Source of the DNA: Verrucomicrobiales bacterium
GTDB taxonomy: Bacteria > Verrucomicrobiota > Verrucomicrobiia > Verrucomicrobiales > DEV007
Assembly (NCBI GenBank): GCA_021648365.1
Contig: JAKISY010000114.1
Coordinates: 1 to 13,716, forward strand
Reading direction: 5' to 3'
Length of the DNA: 13,716 bases
Notes under the pieces: generated by a model
What the model was told of the DNA's origin: nothing
The model's input: the letters and a program-made list of their open reading frames with translations, nothing else
The model's database searches: none
Program-made: the position numbers and the translations under genes
Shown here: piece by piece, positions 1 to 6,656 of the stretch
How positions within the stretch are numbered: the first letter of the stretch is position 1
How the letters are laid out: every line of letters starts with the position of its first letter

Positions 1-2
1 AG

Positions 3-131
3 CAGTCGCAAAGGGTTTATGAAAAAGATCGCGCGGCGGAGGTGGCCGGCGTGTGGATGCCGGGGGCTTTGGAGCGTAAATATCCTGGGGCGAATACGGA
101 GTGGGCTTGGTTCTGGCTATTTCCATCATAG
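3..131 (+). pseudogene. Integron integrase (IntI) remnant, internal fragment ending in a stop
   Basis: The plus-strand frame starting at base 3 gives 42 codons and then TAG at 129-131. It contains GVWMPGALERKYPGA and, a few residues on, EWAWFWLFPS. This matches the stretch of integron integrases that in IntI1 reads, from memory, GVALPDALERKYPRAG then SWPWFWVF. That stretch is the extra segment which sets IntI apart from other tyrosine recombinases such as XerC/XerD, and it lies before the catalytic His-x-x-Arg box. The frame stops where IntI should continue towards DPRSG, RRHH and the HTLRHSFAT box; none of these is visible in any plus-strand frame up to base 260. With no catalytic C-terminal half the product cannot be an active recombinase. 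The window begins inside the gene, so how much of the N-terminal part survives is unknown. The identification is from memory of the family, but the match is specific. Confidence 0.72.
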
Positions 132-260
132 TTACCTGCCGCACACTTCGCGCACACCCCACTCGCTGGCGCAGCACAATCGGCGCAGCTACAATTAACG
201 AATGCATTGCCTGAATCAATCAAACGATCCAAAGCGCAGCAACTTGCCAACTACTAGTTC
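132..260. other. Short spacer between integrase remnant and toxin gene, nothing recognised
   Basis: This stretch follows the stop of the integrase remnant. The remnant's frame stays open after the TAG until a second TAG at 255-257, but its 41 codons show no recombinase motif. The opposite strand has a TTG-started, cysteine-rich frame that runs antisense into the remnant and looks spurious. No attC-like pair of core sites, hairpin terminator or RNA gene was recognised. Confidence 0.4.
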
Positions 261-659
261 TTATTTTACCAGCTCGAAAAGAACCGAACGCGATACTTTT
301 CTGTCAAATGTGATGACGGACTCACACCCCAGCGCTCTTGCCGAATGAGCGATCAACAAATCTGATAGATCATAGTTATTTTCACGAGCCATCCGCGTAA
401 ACTCCTGCAAAAGCGATTGACGCTCAAACACCAAAACAGGCATTAAGAGCAAATCACCCATCGCTGCGAGGATTTCCTCTCTGGAAACTTTATAGACCGA
501 ATCCAACACCCAAATCGTTTCCAAAACAACCAGTAAAGAAACCAATAATTCATCTTTATCCCGCTCAGTTTGTTTGAAAATAGCATAAACCTTTTTTGCC
601 TGAGCCTCATCATCAGCCATCAAAAAGCGAACCAAAATATTTGTATCGATTCCCTTCAT
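261..659 (-). CDS. vapC: PIN-domain ribonuclease toxin, VapC type
   Basis: The 132-residue product is a single PIN domain, the usual length for VapC toxins, which are metal-dependent RNases that cut tRNA or rRNA and stop translation. The acidic residues expected at the metal site are visible: Asp5 in GIDTNILV, Glu47 in VLETIWVL, Asp100 in YDLSDLLIAHSA (Asp97 lies close by) and Asp119 in ITFDRK. The ATG overlaps the stop of the antitoxin gene by four bases (ATGA). No strong ribosome binding site precedes it, so translation is probably coupled to that of the antitoxin. Nothing looks degraded, so the pair could be functional. The RNA target cannot be read from the sequence. It sits just beyond an integrase remnant, which suggests arrival by horizontal transfer. 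A plain PIN nuclease outside a toxin system is unlikely given the partner gene. Confidence 0.9.
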   Translation of the reverse strand: MKGIDTNILVRFLMADDEAQAKKVYAIFKQTERDKDELLVSLLVVLETIWVLDSVYKVSREEILAAMGDLLLMPVLVFERQSLLQEFTRMARENNYDLSDLLIAHSARALGCESVITFDRKVSRSVLFELVK

Positions 660-913
660 TGAAAATCACGCTTCATCCGCTCAGCAATAGCCTCATCCAT
701 CTCCTCAATCGAAACAACCTGCCGAGTCGATTTGTTCCTATCACGAAGTCGTCCAAAAACTTCCTCAGACGTTCTACTAATCGGCCTGATAAGAGCCTCC
801 CCTTCGCTCGTAACAGAAATCTCAATTTTGCAGCCACTCTGCAACTGCAAAGCATCCCTGACGCTTTTAGGAATCGTTACCTGCCCCTTACTGGTGAGTG
901 TAGCCACTGCCAT
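656..913 (-). CDS. vapB: AbrB/MazE-family antitoxin, VapB type
   Basis: The 85-residue product starts with a SpoVT/AbrB swapped-hairpin DNA-binding domain, about residues 3-45, with the typical run TLTSKGQVTIPKSVRDAL. The C-terminal part, about residues 65-85 with SIEEMDEAIAERM, is the flexible acidic helix that in VapB proteins wraps round the toxin and blocks its active site. Known members bind their own promoter together with the toxin and repress the operon. An AAGGA ribosome binding site lies nine bases before the ATG (923-927). The gene is the first of a two-gene operon and overlaps the toxin gene by four bases. A nested inverted repeat directly upstream is the likely operator. Assignment as a toxin partner rests on both the domain and the linkage. 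Confidence 0.9.
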   Translation of the reverse strand: MAVATLTSKGQVTIPKSVRDALQLQSGCKIEISVTSEGEALIRPISRTSEEVFGRLRDRNKSTRQVVSIEEMDEAIAERMKRDFQ

Positions 914-922
914 ATATTTAAT

Positions 923-927
923 TCCTT
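923..927 (-). promoter_or_regulatory. Ribosome binding site of the antitoxin gene
   Basis: AAGGA on the minus strand, nine bases before the ATG at 911-913. It supports the start at 913 and lies inside one copy of the TCCTTAC repeat, so operator binding could also cover the translation start region. Confidence 0.6.
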
Positions 928-970
928 ACCTATTTTCAAATCCTTACAAAAGTGTAAGAAAAAAATAGGT
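928..970. promoter_or_regulatory. Nested inverted repeat, probable vapBC operator/promoter region
   Basis: Outer arms ACCTATTTT (928-936) and AAAATAGGT (962-970) are perfect reverse complements over nine bases. Inside them CTTACA (943-948) and TGTAAG (953-958) form a second perfect pair around AAAG. The motif TCCTTAC occurs at 941-947 and again at 923-929, where its complement carries the ribosome binding site of the antitoxin gene. AbrB-type antitoxins commonly bind palindromes at their own promoter, so autoregulation through this site is a reasonable inference. No clear -35/-10 pair could be fixed. Confidence 0.6.
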
Positions 971-1189
971 CGCCGTCAATCCCTAATTCTCCCTTGCAGA
1001 TCACGGACACTGCAGATTTTTGCACCACCTAAGTATTTGTGAATGAGCGGTTTAATCCCCATCCCGTTCATCCACGTAAATTGAATCCCCCTCCTCCGCG
1101 TGCGCCCCTCCGTCTCATCCTCTTCCCATCGACCATCATCAATCGCTACTCGGCACTCGCCAATCCATCTCCCCTTCCCGCCCCACCTT
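971..1189. other. Intergenic stretch with degenerate repeat-like sequence
   Basis: The stretch lies between the toxin-antitoxin promoter region and the end of the DUF4340 gene. On the minus strand two ATCTGC units sit ten bases apart (within 996-1017), resembling the ATCTGC pair at 7692-7716. At 1148-1161 there is an imperfect seven-base tandem, ACTCGGC ACTCGCC. The rest is pyrimidine-rich on the plus strand. No intrinsic terminator for the upstream four-gene operon was found, and no gene is supported. Confidence 0.4.
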
Positions 1190-2752
1190 CTACTTAATCG
1201 TCTCTTTTTTTACCTCTTCGCCACCCGCCTTAGACTCGTCCTTCACACCGTCCTTAGCACCCTTAGATTTTTCCTCCGTCGCCTTCTCTGTGGATTTTTT
1301 TTCAACCTTCTCCACTTTAGTCACCGGCTGGCTCGGCGCCTTCTTAACTTCCACTTTTTTAACCGTCGGCTTTTTCTCCTCCACCTTCTCCACTTTTTTG
1401 ACCTTAGCCGCCGGTTTCTTCTCTTTCACAGGCGGTTTAGCTAGCGCTTTCTTCACTGGAGGATGACCTCCTGGCATCTGCATACCCGCGGGCATCTTGA
1501 ATCCTGGCGGCAACTGCATGCCCGCTGGCATTTTGAACCCTGGAGGCAAACCCCCGCCCGCACCACCTGGCAAACCTCCTGGAGCGCCAGCGCCTGGCTT
1601 AACATCATCCTTCTTCATCAGATCCGCACGCTTCTTATTGATCGAATCGACCACATACGAGCGCACCTTAAACACCTTGCCCGCCAAACTCTTCTCAAAA
1701 GCGAGCTTCTCCCGCTGCACTTTGATCGCCTTCTCAAACTCCTCATCCTGTTTCTTTTTGTCCTCTTCACTCTCCCCCTTCACCGCCGCTCGCTTTTCAT
1801 CTAGCTTAGCACTGACATCCACGGTCAGAAAATACTCGCCCAGATCGCTCTTTTTACCCACCTTCACCACGTAGTGAAAACCCGCAAAAGTATCGATCAG
1901 AAAAGTGATCTTATTCGGCTTCTTAGCGGCCTTCTCACTCACCACCACATCTTCGAAGCGCGGACTCGAAAAAGCATTTTTCATCGCACTAGCTCGAACC
2001 GCATCAAACTTTTCATCTTTTTTGACATCAGCCAAAACAAATTCCGCATCGACTTTGTCACGACTCAGTTTCCAGTCCTGTTTTTTATCATCAGTCTTGA
2101 TCTCGACCGATTTGATGTTTTCAATTTTGAAAAACTTTTCATCCAGCCACTTTGCAGGATCAATGTTCGCCCCATCAAAAGTCTCCGCCACCAAAAATAC
2201 CCCGTCTTCCCCCTCGATCTTCACATAGCGTCCCACCTTGCTCATGCTCGGGCCACCACCAAAAGGGCTAGTGCTGCTCTCCATCCGCTCATAGATTTTG
2301 CCTAAATATAAAGTTCGCAAAGCCTTGCCATCCTTACCCTTGAAATAGACCGTCTTCTCGACCTGCCCCGAGACTTTTTTCTCGCCCTCACTCGCCGCTT
2401 GCAAATGCAGACGCCCATACTGCGATTCCCCCACCTGCACATTTTGAGTGACTTTCAGCCCCCAGACCATTCGCAAGAACTTCACCACATCATCCGACTT
2501 GGCAGCGTAATTGCCACGCTCCACCACTGCCCACTTTTCACCGTCCTTTTTCAAAGTCACAGCAGCTCCACCAGCCTCTTCGATACGCAACTCCGCTAAA
2601 TCATTGATCGGAAACTCTGTGAACAACTCATCACGATCATGCACACTCTTCGATTTCTGCGCATCACCCGAGCGCATCACCTTCAAGCCCACCGCCACAA
2701 CTGCCATGAGCACCAATATAATGAGTAATGATTTGAGCTGTTTTTTAGCCAT
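1190..2752 (-). CDS. DUF4340-family membrane-anchored protein, last gene of the Gld-like ABC operon
   Basis: The 520-residue protein has one N-terminal membrane helix (about 8-24) and a large soluble part probably outside the cytoplasmic membrane. Residues about 45-380 look like the beta-rich DUF4340 region, for example GEKWAVVERGNYAAK at 71-85 and IDPAKWLDEKFFKI at 197-210. DUF4340 proteins are typically encoded beside GldG-like ABC components; their biochemical role is unknown. Residues 385-520 form an unusual tail. A Gly/Pro-rich start leads into two exact copies of LPPGFKMPAGMQ (402-413 and 414-425), then about 88 residues of which roughly a third are lysine, with Val, Pro and Glu, ending at the stop. 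The start is supported by AAAGGAG four bases before the ATG, and 48 bases separate it from the upstream gene. It probably works with the ABC complex at the envelope; a role for the tail in binding the cell wall or another polyanion is speculation. Confidence 0.8.
   Translation of the reverse strand: MAKKQLKSLLIILVLMAVVAVGLKVMRSGDAQKSKSVHDRDELFTEFPINDLAELRIEEAGGAAVTLKKDGEKWAVVERGNYAAKSDDVVKFLRMVWGLKVTQNVQVGESQYGRLHLQAASEGEKKVSGQVEKTVYFKGKDGKALRTLYLGKIYERMESSTSPFGGGPSMSKVGRYVKIEGEDGVFLVAETFDGANIDPAKWLDEKFFKIENIKSVEIKTDDKKQDWKLSRDKVDAEFVLADVKKDEKFDAVRASAMKNAFSSPRFEDVVVSEKAAKKPNKITFLIDTFAGFHYVVKVGKKSDLGEYFLTVDVSAKLDEKRAAVKGESEEDKKKQDEEFEKAIKVQREKLAFEKSLAGKVFKVRSYVVDSINKKRADLMKKDDVKPGAGAPGGLPGGAGGGLPPGFKMPAGMQLPPGFKMPAGMQMPGGHPPVKKALAKPPVKEKKPAAKVKKVEKVEEKKPTVKKVEVKKAPSQPVTKVEKVEKKSTEKATEEKSKGAKDGVKDESKAGGEEVKKETIK
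1478..1549 (-). repeat. Two 36-bp tandem units coding for identical 12-residue repeats
   Basis: Units 1478-1513 and 1514-1549 each encode LPPGFKMPAGMQ in the DUF4340 protein. They differ at five bases, every one a synonymous third-position change (GGT/GGC, CCC/CCA, AAG/AAA, GGA/GGG, CCG/CCT). The protein repeat has been kept while the DNA drifted, which suggests selection on the peptide and not a recent slippage event. Confidence 0.9.
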
Positions 2753-2756
2753 AATT

Positions 2757-2763
2757 CTCCTTT
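2757..2763 (-). promoter_or_regulatory. Ribosome binding site of the DUF4340 gene
   Basis: AAAGGAG on the minus strand, four bases before the ATG at 2750-2752. It is the strongest Shine-Dalgarno match in this operon and fixes the start just ahead of the N-terminal membrane helix. Confidence 0.7.
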
Positions 2764-2800
2764 GATTGTTTGTGCGTTAAATTTCCAATCCCGCCAGATT

Positions 2801-4783
2801 TTAGCGTGCAGCGGTGCGAACCCGACGCCACAACCACAACAGAATGCCTGCTAGGATCACCAACAAGGCTACCCCAAAAGTATTCCCCACCTTAATCAAC
2901 GACTGCAGAGAATCGAATTCACTACGCAAATCTTTACGCACCTGACGCAGTTCTTTATTCGCCTCCACCGCTTTCTTTTGAAAGCTTTCGATCTCCTCTT
3001 GCTGTTGCTCGCTCAGGATTGCTTCTTGTCCCTCGGGTTTATTTGCTTGAATCTCGTTCAAGCGAGCTTCCGCTGCCCTGCGCTCGTCTTCCAACGCACG
3101 CACCTTTCCCATGTATTTTGCCTCCGCTTTGCGTAGGATCTCATTCAGCTTCGTATAAGGACGACGTGCAGATGAACGACTGCGCACATTGATCAACTCA
3201 GGATCACCCGCCATCTGCTCCACCGCATTTTGAAACAAGCTGATGTTTCCATTAGTCATCTGCACAAAAGTCCGCCCCATGATGCTCTGCTTCTGCACGC
3301 AGAACTGATCGTAAATCATATCCGCATCTGAGAACAACAATACCACGCCTTCTTTTTCACTCTTTTTCAGCGCAGCCTTTTTTGGCTCTTCTTTTTTATC
3401 AGCCTTGTCGCCAGTCTTCTTTTTATCCTCGTCCTTCTTCGCCGCAGGATCTCCTTCAGGGAAAGCTGAAGCAAAGTTCCCACTCAGACGCATGATCAAA
3501 GCGCGCTCTTCACCCGATTCTTGATAATTCTCACGCATGTTAGCCACATTGCCGTCTTGAGTCGGATCCGCAGAAAAACTGCTCACCAACTGATTAAGAC
3601 GGGAAGAACTCAACAGCACCTCCTTTTTGAGTCCCTCTTTCGGCTCACCCAAAAAGGCACCTGGCATGATGCAGAAAATATCGCTCAAATGACTGGTGAT
3701 CGCATCCTCTTGATTCAGCGCGTCTGCCGAAAATGATAGGATCGTCGGCGCATACTCACCACCGCGTATCTGCGTCTGGTATTTCATGTCCAACAACACA
3801 TCGTTTGCCTTGAACTCTACACCCCAAGCAGCAAACAATTTGTCCAAAGTCGAAGACGGTGCCGGTCCACCAGGACGTGGCATTTGTGGATTCGGTGGCG
3901 GGCTGAGAAAGCGCGCTGCAAATAATTTGGGATCCACCAAAGCCATCACCTTGCCACCTGCCAGCAAGTATTGATCTATCGCATACTGCCCCTCATCCGT
4001 GATATCATAAGGATGCAATACGATCAATACATTGGTATCCGCAGGGATCTGCTTGCTACTGATCGGGATCGTCTGCACATCGTAATCCTTGAGCATATCC
4101 GAATAGAAAAACCACGGTTCCTCAGGACGTTGCTGCCCCATCATACCACCACCCATCGACATGCCACCAGCTACCTTGAGACTGGTCATCACCACCACCT
4201 TAGCTTTTTCTGCATCGAGCACTCGTGCGATCGCCCGTGACAAATCATACTCCATCAAAGTCTCTGGACGCGCCGCCAAGAATGGCAACACCTCCACCTG
4301 ATCCACACATTCTATCGCTAGACCAAGATAAACCTGATTACCCGTTTCACGCGACATGCCAGGTCCCACTCCATCCAAGCGAGCCGAATCTTCCGCGTCC
4401 GTATCAGGCTCTGGGTTGAGCTTTTTGATCGTGATCTGCCCCTTGGCAGCCTTACGGTATTCTTGCAAAAAATCACTGATGCGCAAAGCCTGCGAACGCT
4501 CGGCAGGACTCATCACCCCAGCCTCATCCGTCACATAGTAGCGAATCGTGATCGGCGTATCGATACGGGAAAGAATCCGCTTCGTTCCGTCAGACAAAGT
4601 GTAGATCTTGTTCTCCGTCAGATCGACTCGCAGATTGACAGACCCCGCGATGTAATTAACCAGCACCACAATCGCAAAAACCACCGCCACACCCACCAAG
4701 GTGTAGAACACTCGGTTTTCCCGAGGTTTTGCATTGCCGCTTCCCTTATCTTTTTCGACCACTGTTTGATTGGACTCGCTCAT
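2801..4783 (-). CDS. GldG-like ABC transporter auxiliary protein
   Basis: The 660-residue protein has membrane helices at both ends (about 25-47 and 634-652) and a long extracytoplasmic middle. The first helix is followed by VNLRVDLTENKIYTLSDGTK at 49-68, the hallmark start of the GldG/ABC-transporter auxiliary domain. This family lacks ATPase motifs and acts with a GldA-type ATPase and a GldF-type permease. In Flavobacterium that set is needed for gliding, but homologues occur widely in non-gliders with unknown substrate. A glycine/methionine-rich loop sits at 206-216, a proline-rich one at 295-310, and a lysine-rich low-complexity insert at 448-477. Residues about 545-628 (charged and rich in Ala, Glu and Arg) look like a coiled coil leading into the last helix. 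It lies 38 bases after the permease gene and 48 before the DUF4340 gene. No strong ribosome binding site was seen before its ATG. Confidence 0.85.
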   Translation of the reverse strand: MSESNQTVVEKDKGSGNAKPRENRVFYTLVGVAVVFAIVVLVNYIAGSVNLRVDLTENKIYTLSDGTKRILSRIDTPITIRYYVTDEAGVMSPAERSQALRISDFLQEYRKAAKGQITIKKLNPEPDTDAEDSARLDGVGPGMSRETGNQVYLGLAIECVDQVEVLPFLAARPETLMEYDLSRAIARVLDAEKAKVVVMTSLKVAGGMSMGGGMMGQQRPEEPWFFYSDMLKDYDVQTIPISSKQIPADTNVLIVLHPYDITDEGQYAIDQYLLAGGKVMALVDPKLFAARFLSPPPNPQMPRPGGPAPSSTLDKLFAAWGVEFKANDVLLDMKYQTQIRGGEYAPTILSFSADALNQEDAITSHLSDIFCIMPGAFLGEPKEGLKKEVLLSSSRLNQLVSSFSADPTQDGNVANMRENYQESGEERALIMRLSGNFASAFPEGDPAAKKDEDKKKTGDKADKKEEPKKAALKKSEKEGVVLLFSDADMIYDQFCVQKQSIMGRTFVQMTNGNISLFQNAVEQMAGDPELINVRSRSSARRPYTKLNEILRKAEAKYMGKVRALEDERRAAEARLNEIQANKPEGQEAILSEQQQEEIESFQKKAVEANKELRQVRKDLRSEFDSLQSLIKVGNTFGVALLVILAGILLWLWRRVRTAAR

Positions 4784-4821
4784 AGCAGATGATGACTACT
4801 CTCTCAAATTTTCCTTGGTTA

Positions 4822-5655
4822 TTAAGATCGGTTCAATCTCAAACCCACTGCCGTTCCGAACAGACAGAATGAAATGAAACTCAAAAAGAAGATCAAATCA
4901 CGACTCACCAAAATCCCCTTGCTCAACTCGTTGAAGTGAGTCAGCACACTCAAGCCAGACACAAAACTCGCGATCCATGGCATCGAAGGAAAAAGCTTAA
5001 GCAATGAGTCCGATACCGGCTGCAAGCCTACAAGCCAGACGAACAAACACAGCCCTATCGAAATCAACAAAGCCACGATCTGGCTGCGAGTAAAAGCTGA
5101 CACCAAGGACGTGATCGATAAAAAACTCAACGCCACCAGTAAACTCGCCACAAAACCTGCCAACATCACCCCGTTATCTGGATCACCGAGGTAGTTCACC
5201 GTCAATACAATAGGGAAAGACAAAACCAACATCGAAAACAATACCACGCTGGCTGCTAAATATTTACCCACGATCGCCTGCCAAGGAGCAATCGGCATCG
5301 TCAGCATCAACTCCATCGTGCCCAAACGCTGCTCCTCCGACCACAACCGCATCCCCACCGCCGGAGCCACCACGATGAAAAACCATGGCAGGTATTGGAA
5401 ATAAGACATATACAAATCCGCCTCACCGCGCTCCAATACTCCGCCGAACCAAAACGAAATGCCATTGGATACCAACAAAAAGGTCACCACACAGACATAG
5501 GCAATCGGCGACATGAAATAACTGCGCACCTCACGCTTGAAAACCGTGCGCACCGCAGGCGGCACCACAAATTTCAACACAGCCAAAAATATCAGCGCCA
5601 CCACCAAGGTAGGCAGCGCAAAATCTAACAGAACATTCGTAATCGCGTTTCCCAT
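4822..5655 (-). CDS. ABC-2 type transporter permease, GldF-like
   Basis: The 277-residue integral membrane protein has helices at about 8-33, 48-71, 86-105, 130-152, 163-185, 191-212 and 252-273. The core begins at FKREVRSYFMSPIAYV (39-54), the usual start of GldF-type permeases. The loop motif RLWSEEQRLGTMELMLTMPI (103-122) matches the conserved EE-x-R-x-GT-x-E segment that contacts the ATPase in this family. The first helix (residues 1-34) is extra compared with the typical start near the FKRE motif. An alternative GTG at codon 35 has no ribosome binding site, so the longer form is preferred. The gene lies 44 bases after the ATPase gene and 38 before the GldG-like gene, so the products most likely form one complex in the cytoplasmic membrane. 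The substrate cannot be deduced. Confidence 0.88.
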   Translation of the reverse strand: MGNAITNVLLDFALPTLVVALIFLAVLKFVVPPAVRTVFKREVRSYFMSPIAYVCVVTFLLVSNGISFWFGGVLERGEADLYMSYFQYLPWFFIVVAPAVGMRLWSEEQRLGTMELMLTMPIAPWQAIVGKYLAASVVLFSMLVLSFPIVLTVNYLGDPDNGVMLAGFVASLLVALSFLSITSLVSAFTRSQIVALLISIGLCLFVWLVGLQPVSDSLLKLFPSMPWIASFVSGLSVLTHFNELSKGILVSRDLIFFLSFISFCLFGTAVGLRLNRS

Positions 5656-5699
5656 TTTCCGTAATCAGTTCAAATGAAATACCTATCCAAAATCAAGCA

Positions 5700-6656
5700 T
5701 CAGCCTTTTGCTGTATCCGATTGAGTCACCTGACGAAACACATCGTCCAAGCGACCCTGCTCGATTCTGAGTTCCTCCACCGTTAAATTTTTATCCACCG
5801 CCATTTTGAAAATCGCTGACGACAGCTCTTCGCTCGTTTTGCCTTTTGCCAAATCCACCCGAGCACAAATATAATCCTCACCCGACTCGCTAACTTCCAG
5901 CCCCCTCGCTTCGCTGAGCTTCTCCAACTCCTGCTTGATCCCCGTGCCAGCCAAGCCCCTTAATCTCGCTACCACCACTCCCGCATGCTCCGCCTGGCTT
6001 TTCAATTCATCCGGCGTGCCATCCGCCACGATCCGCCCCTCATCAATGATGATTGCCCGTGTACAAGCTGCCTCGACCTCTTCCAAAATATGCGTCGAAA
6101 ATATAATCGCCTTATCCTCGCCCATGCGCTTGATCAACTCACGAGCTTCGTGTTTCTGATTAGGATCCAAGCCATCCGTAGGCTCGTCCAAGATCAATAC
6201 GTCGGGATCGTGAATGATCGACTGCGCTAGGCAAGTCCTATGACGATAGCCTTTCGACAAAGTATCGATGCTCTGATGCCGCACCGACTCCAAAAAACAA
6301 GTCGCGATCGCTTTATCCACCGCATCCGTGATTTGCCCCGCCGGCACTCGCCGCAGCTCAGCCGCAAAGCGCAAAAAACCATCCACCGACATGTCATTGT
6401 ATAAAGGCGCATTCTCAGGCAAATAACCAATGCGCGATTTTGCCGTCAGCTCATCCTCCACCACATCCGCACCACCAATACTCACCGATCCCTCTGTCAT
6501 CGGCAGATAACCCGTGATCATGCGCATCGTCGTGGATTTCCCCGCCCCATTGGGACCGAGAAAACCCAGCACCTCGCCTTTCTTAACAGTGAAGGACAAA
6601 TTGTCCACTGCCACTTTATCACCAAAGTGTTTACTGAGATTTCGAACTTCGATCAT
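5700..6656 (-). CDS. ABC transporter ATP-binding protein, GldA/DrrA-like
   Basis: The 318-residue nucleotide-binding subunit carries every expected motif: Walker A GPNGAGKST (34-42), Q-loop region IGYLPENAPLYNDM (76-89), signature LSKGYRHR (133-140), Walker B VLILDEPTDGLDPNQ (153-167) and the H-loop histidine in STHILEE (His189). The LSKGY form of the signature, in place of LSGGQ, is common in GldA-like ATPases. A C-terminal domain at about 225-315, ending in GRLDDVFRQVTQ, resembles that of DrrA-type exporters. It would hydrolyse ATP to drive the permease encoded just downstream. It is the first gene of the four-gene operon, and the promoter should lie in the divergent spacer at 6657-6921. 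No strong ribosome binding site was seen before the ATG. Direction of transport (export) is inferred from the ABC-2 permease type. Confidence 0.93.
   Translation of the reverse strand: MIEVRNLSKHFGDKVAVDNLSFTVKKGEVLGFLGPNGAGKSTTMRMITGYLPMTEGSVSIGGADVVEDELTAKSRIGYLPENAPLYNDMSVDGFLRFAAELRRVPAGQITDAVDKAIATCFLESVRHQSIDTLSKGYRHRTCLAQSIIHDPDVLILDEPTDGLDPNQKHEARELIKRMGEDKAIIFSTHILEEVEAACTRAIIIDEGRIVADGTPDELKSQAEHAGVVVARLRGLAGTGIKQELEKLSEARGLEVSESGEDYICARVDLAKGKTSEELSSAIFKMAVDKNLTVEELRIEQGRLDDVFRQVTQSDTAKG

Noticed and set aside
17..250. Minus-strand cysteine-rich open frame with CSCADC and CAKC pairs, looking like a small zinc-binding protein
   Set aside because: It starts with TTG, has no ribosome binding site, and nearly half of it is antisense to the integrase remnant. 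Cysteine pairs arise easily as the complement of GC-rich plus-strand sequence.
132..260. attC or attI recombination site next to the integrase remnant
   Set aside because: No paired core sites (RYYYAAC / GTTRRRY) in an imperfect palindrome could be identified by eye.
596..1042. Plus-strand frame of 148 codons over the antitoxin gene and its promoter
   Set aside because: It is antisense to a well-supported AbrB-type antitoxin and has no domain or ribosome binding site.
1000..1079. Minus-strand short frame beginning MNGMGIKPLIHK between the DUF4340 gene and vapB
   Set aside because: About 30 codons, no ribosome binding site, and it overlaps the ATCTGC repeat-like stretch. More likely repeat-derived sequence than a gene.
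1478..1549. Tandem 36-bp units as a CRISPR-like or noncoding repeat
   Set aside because: There are only two adjacent units without spacers, they are in frame, and they differ only at silent positions, so this is a protein repeat.
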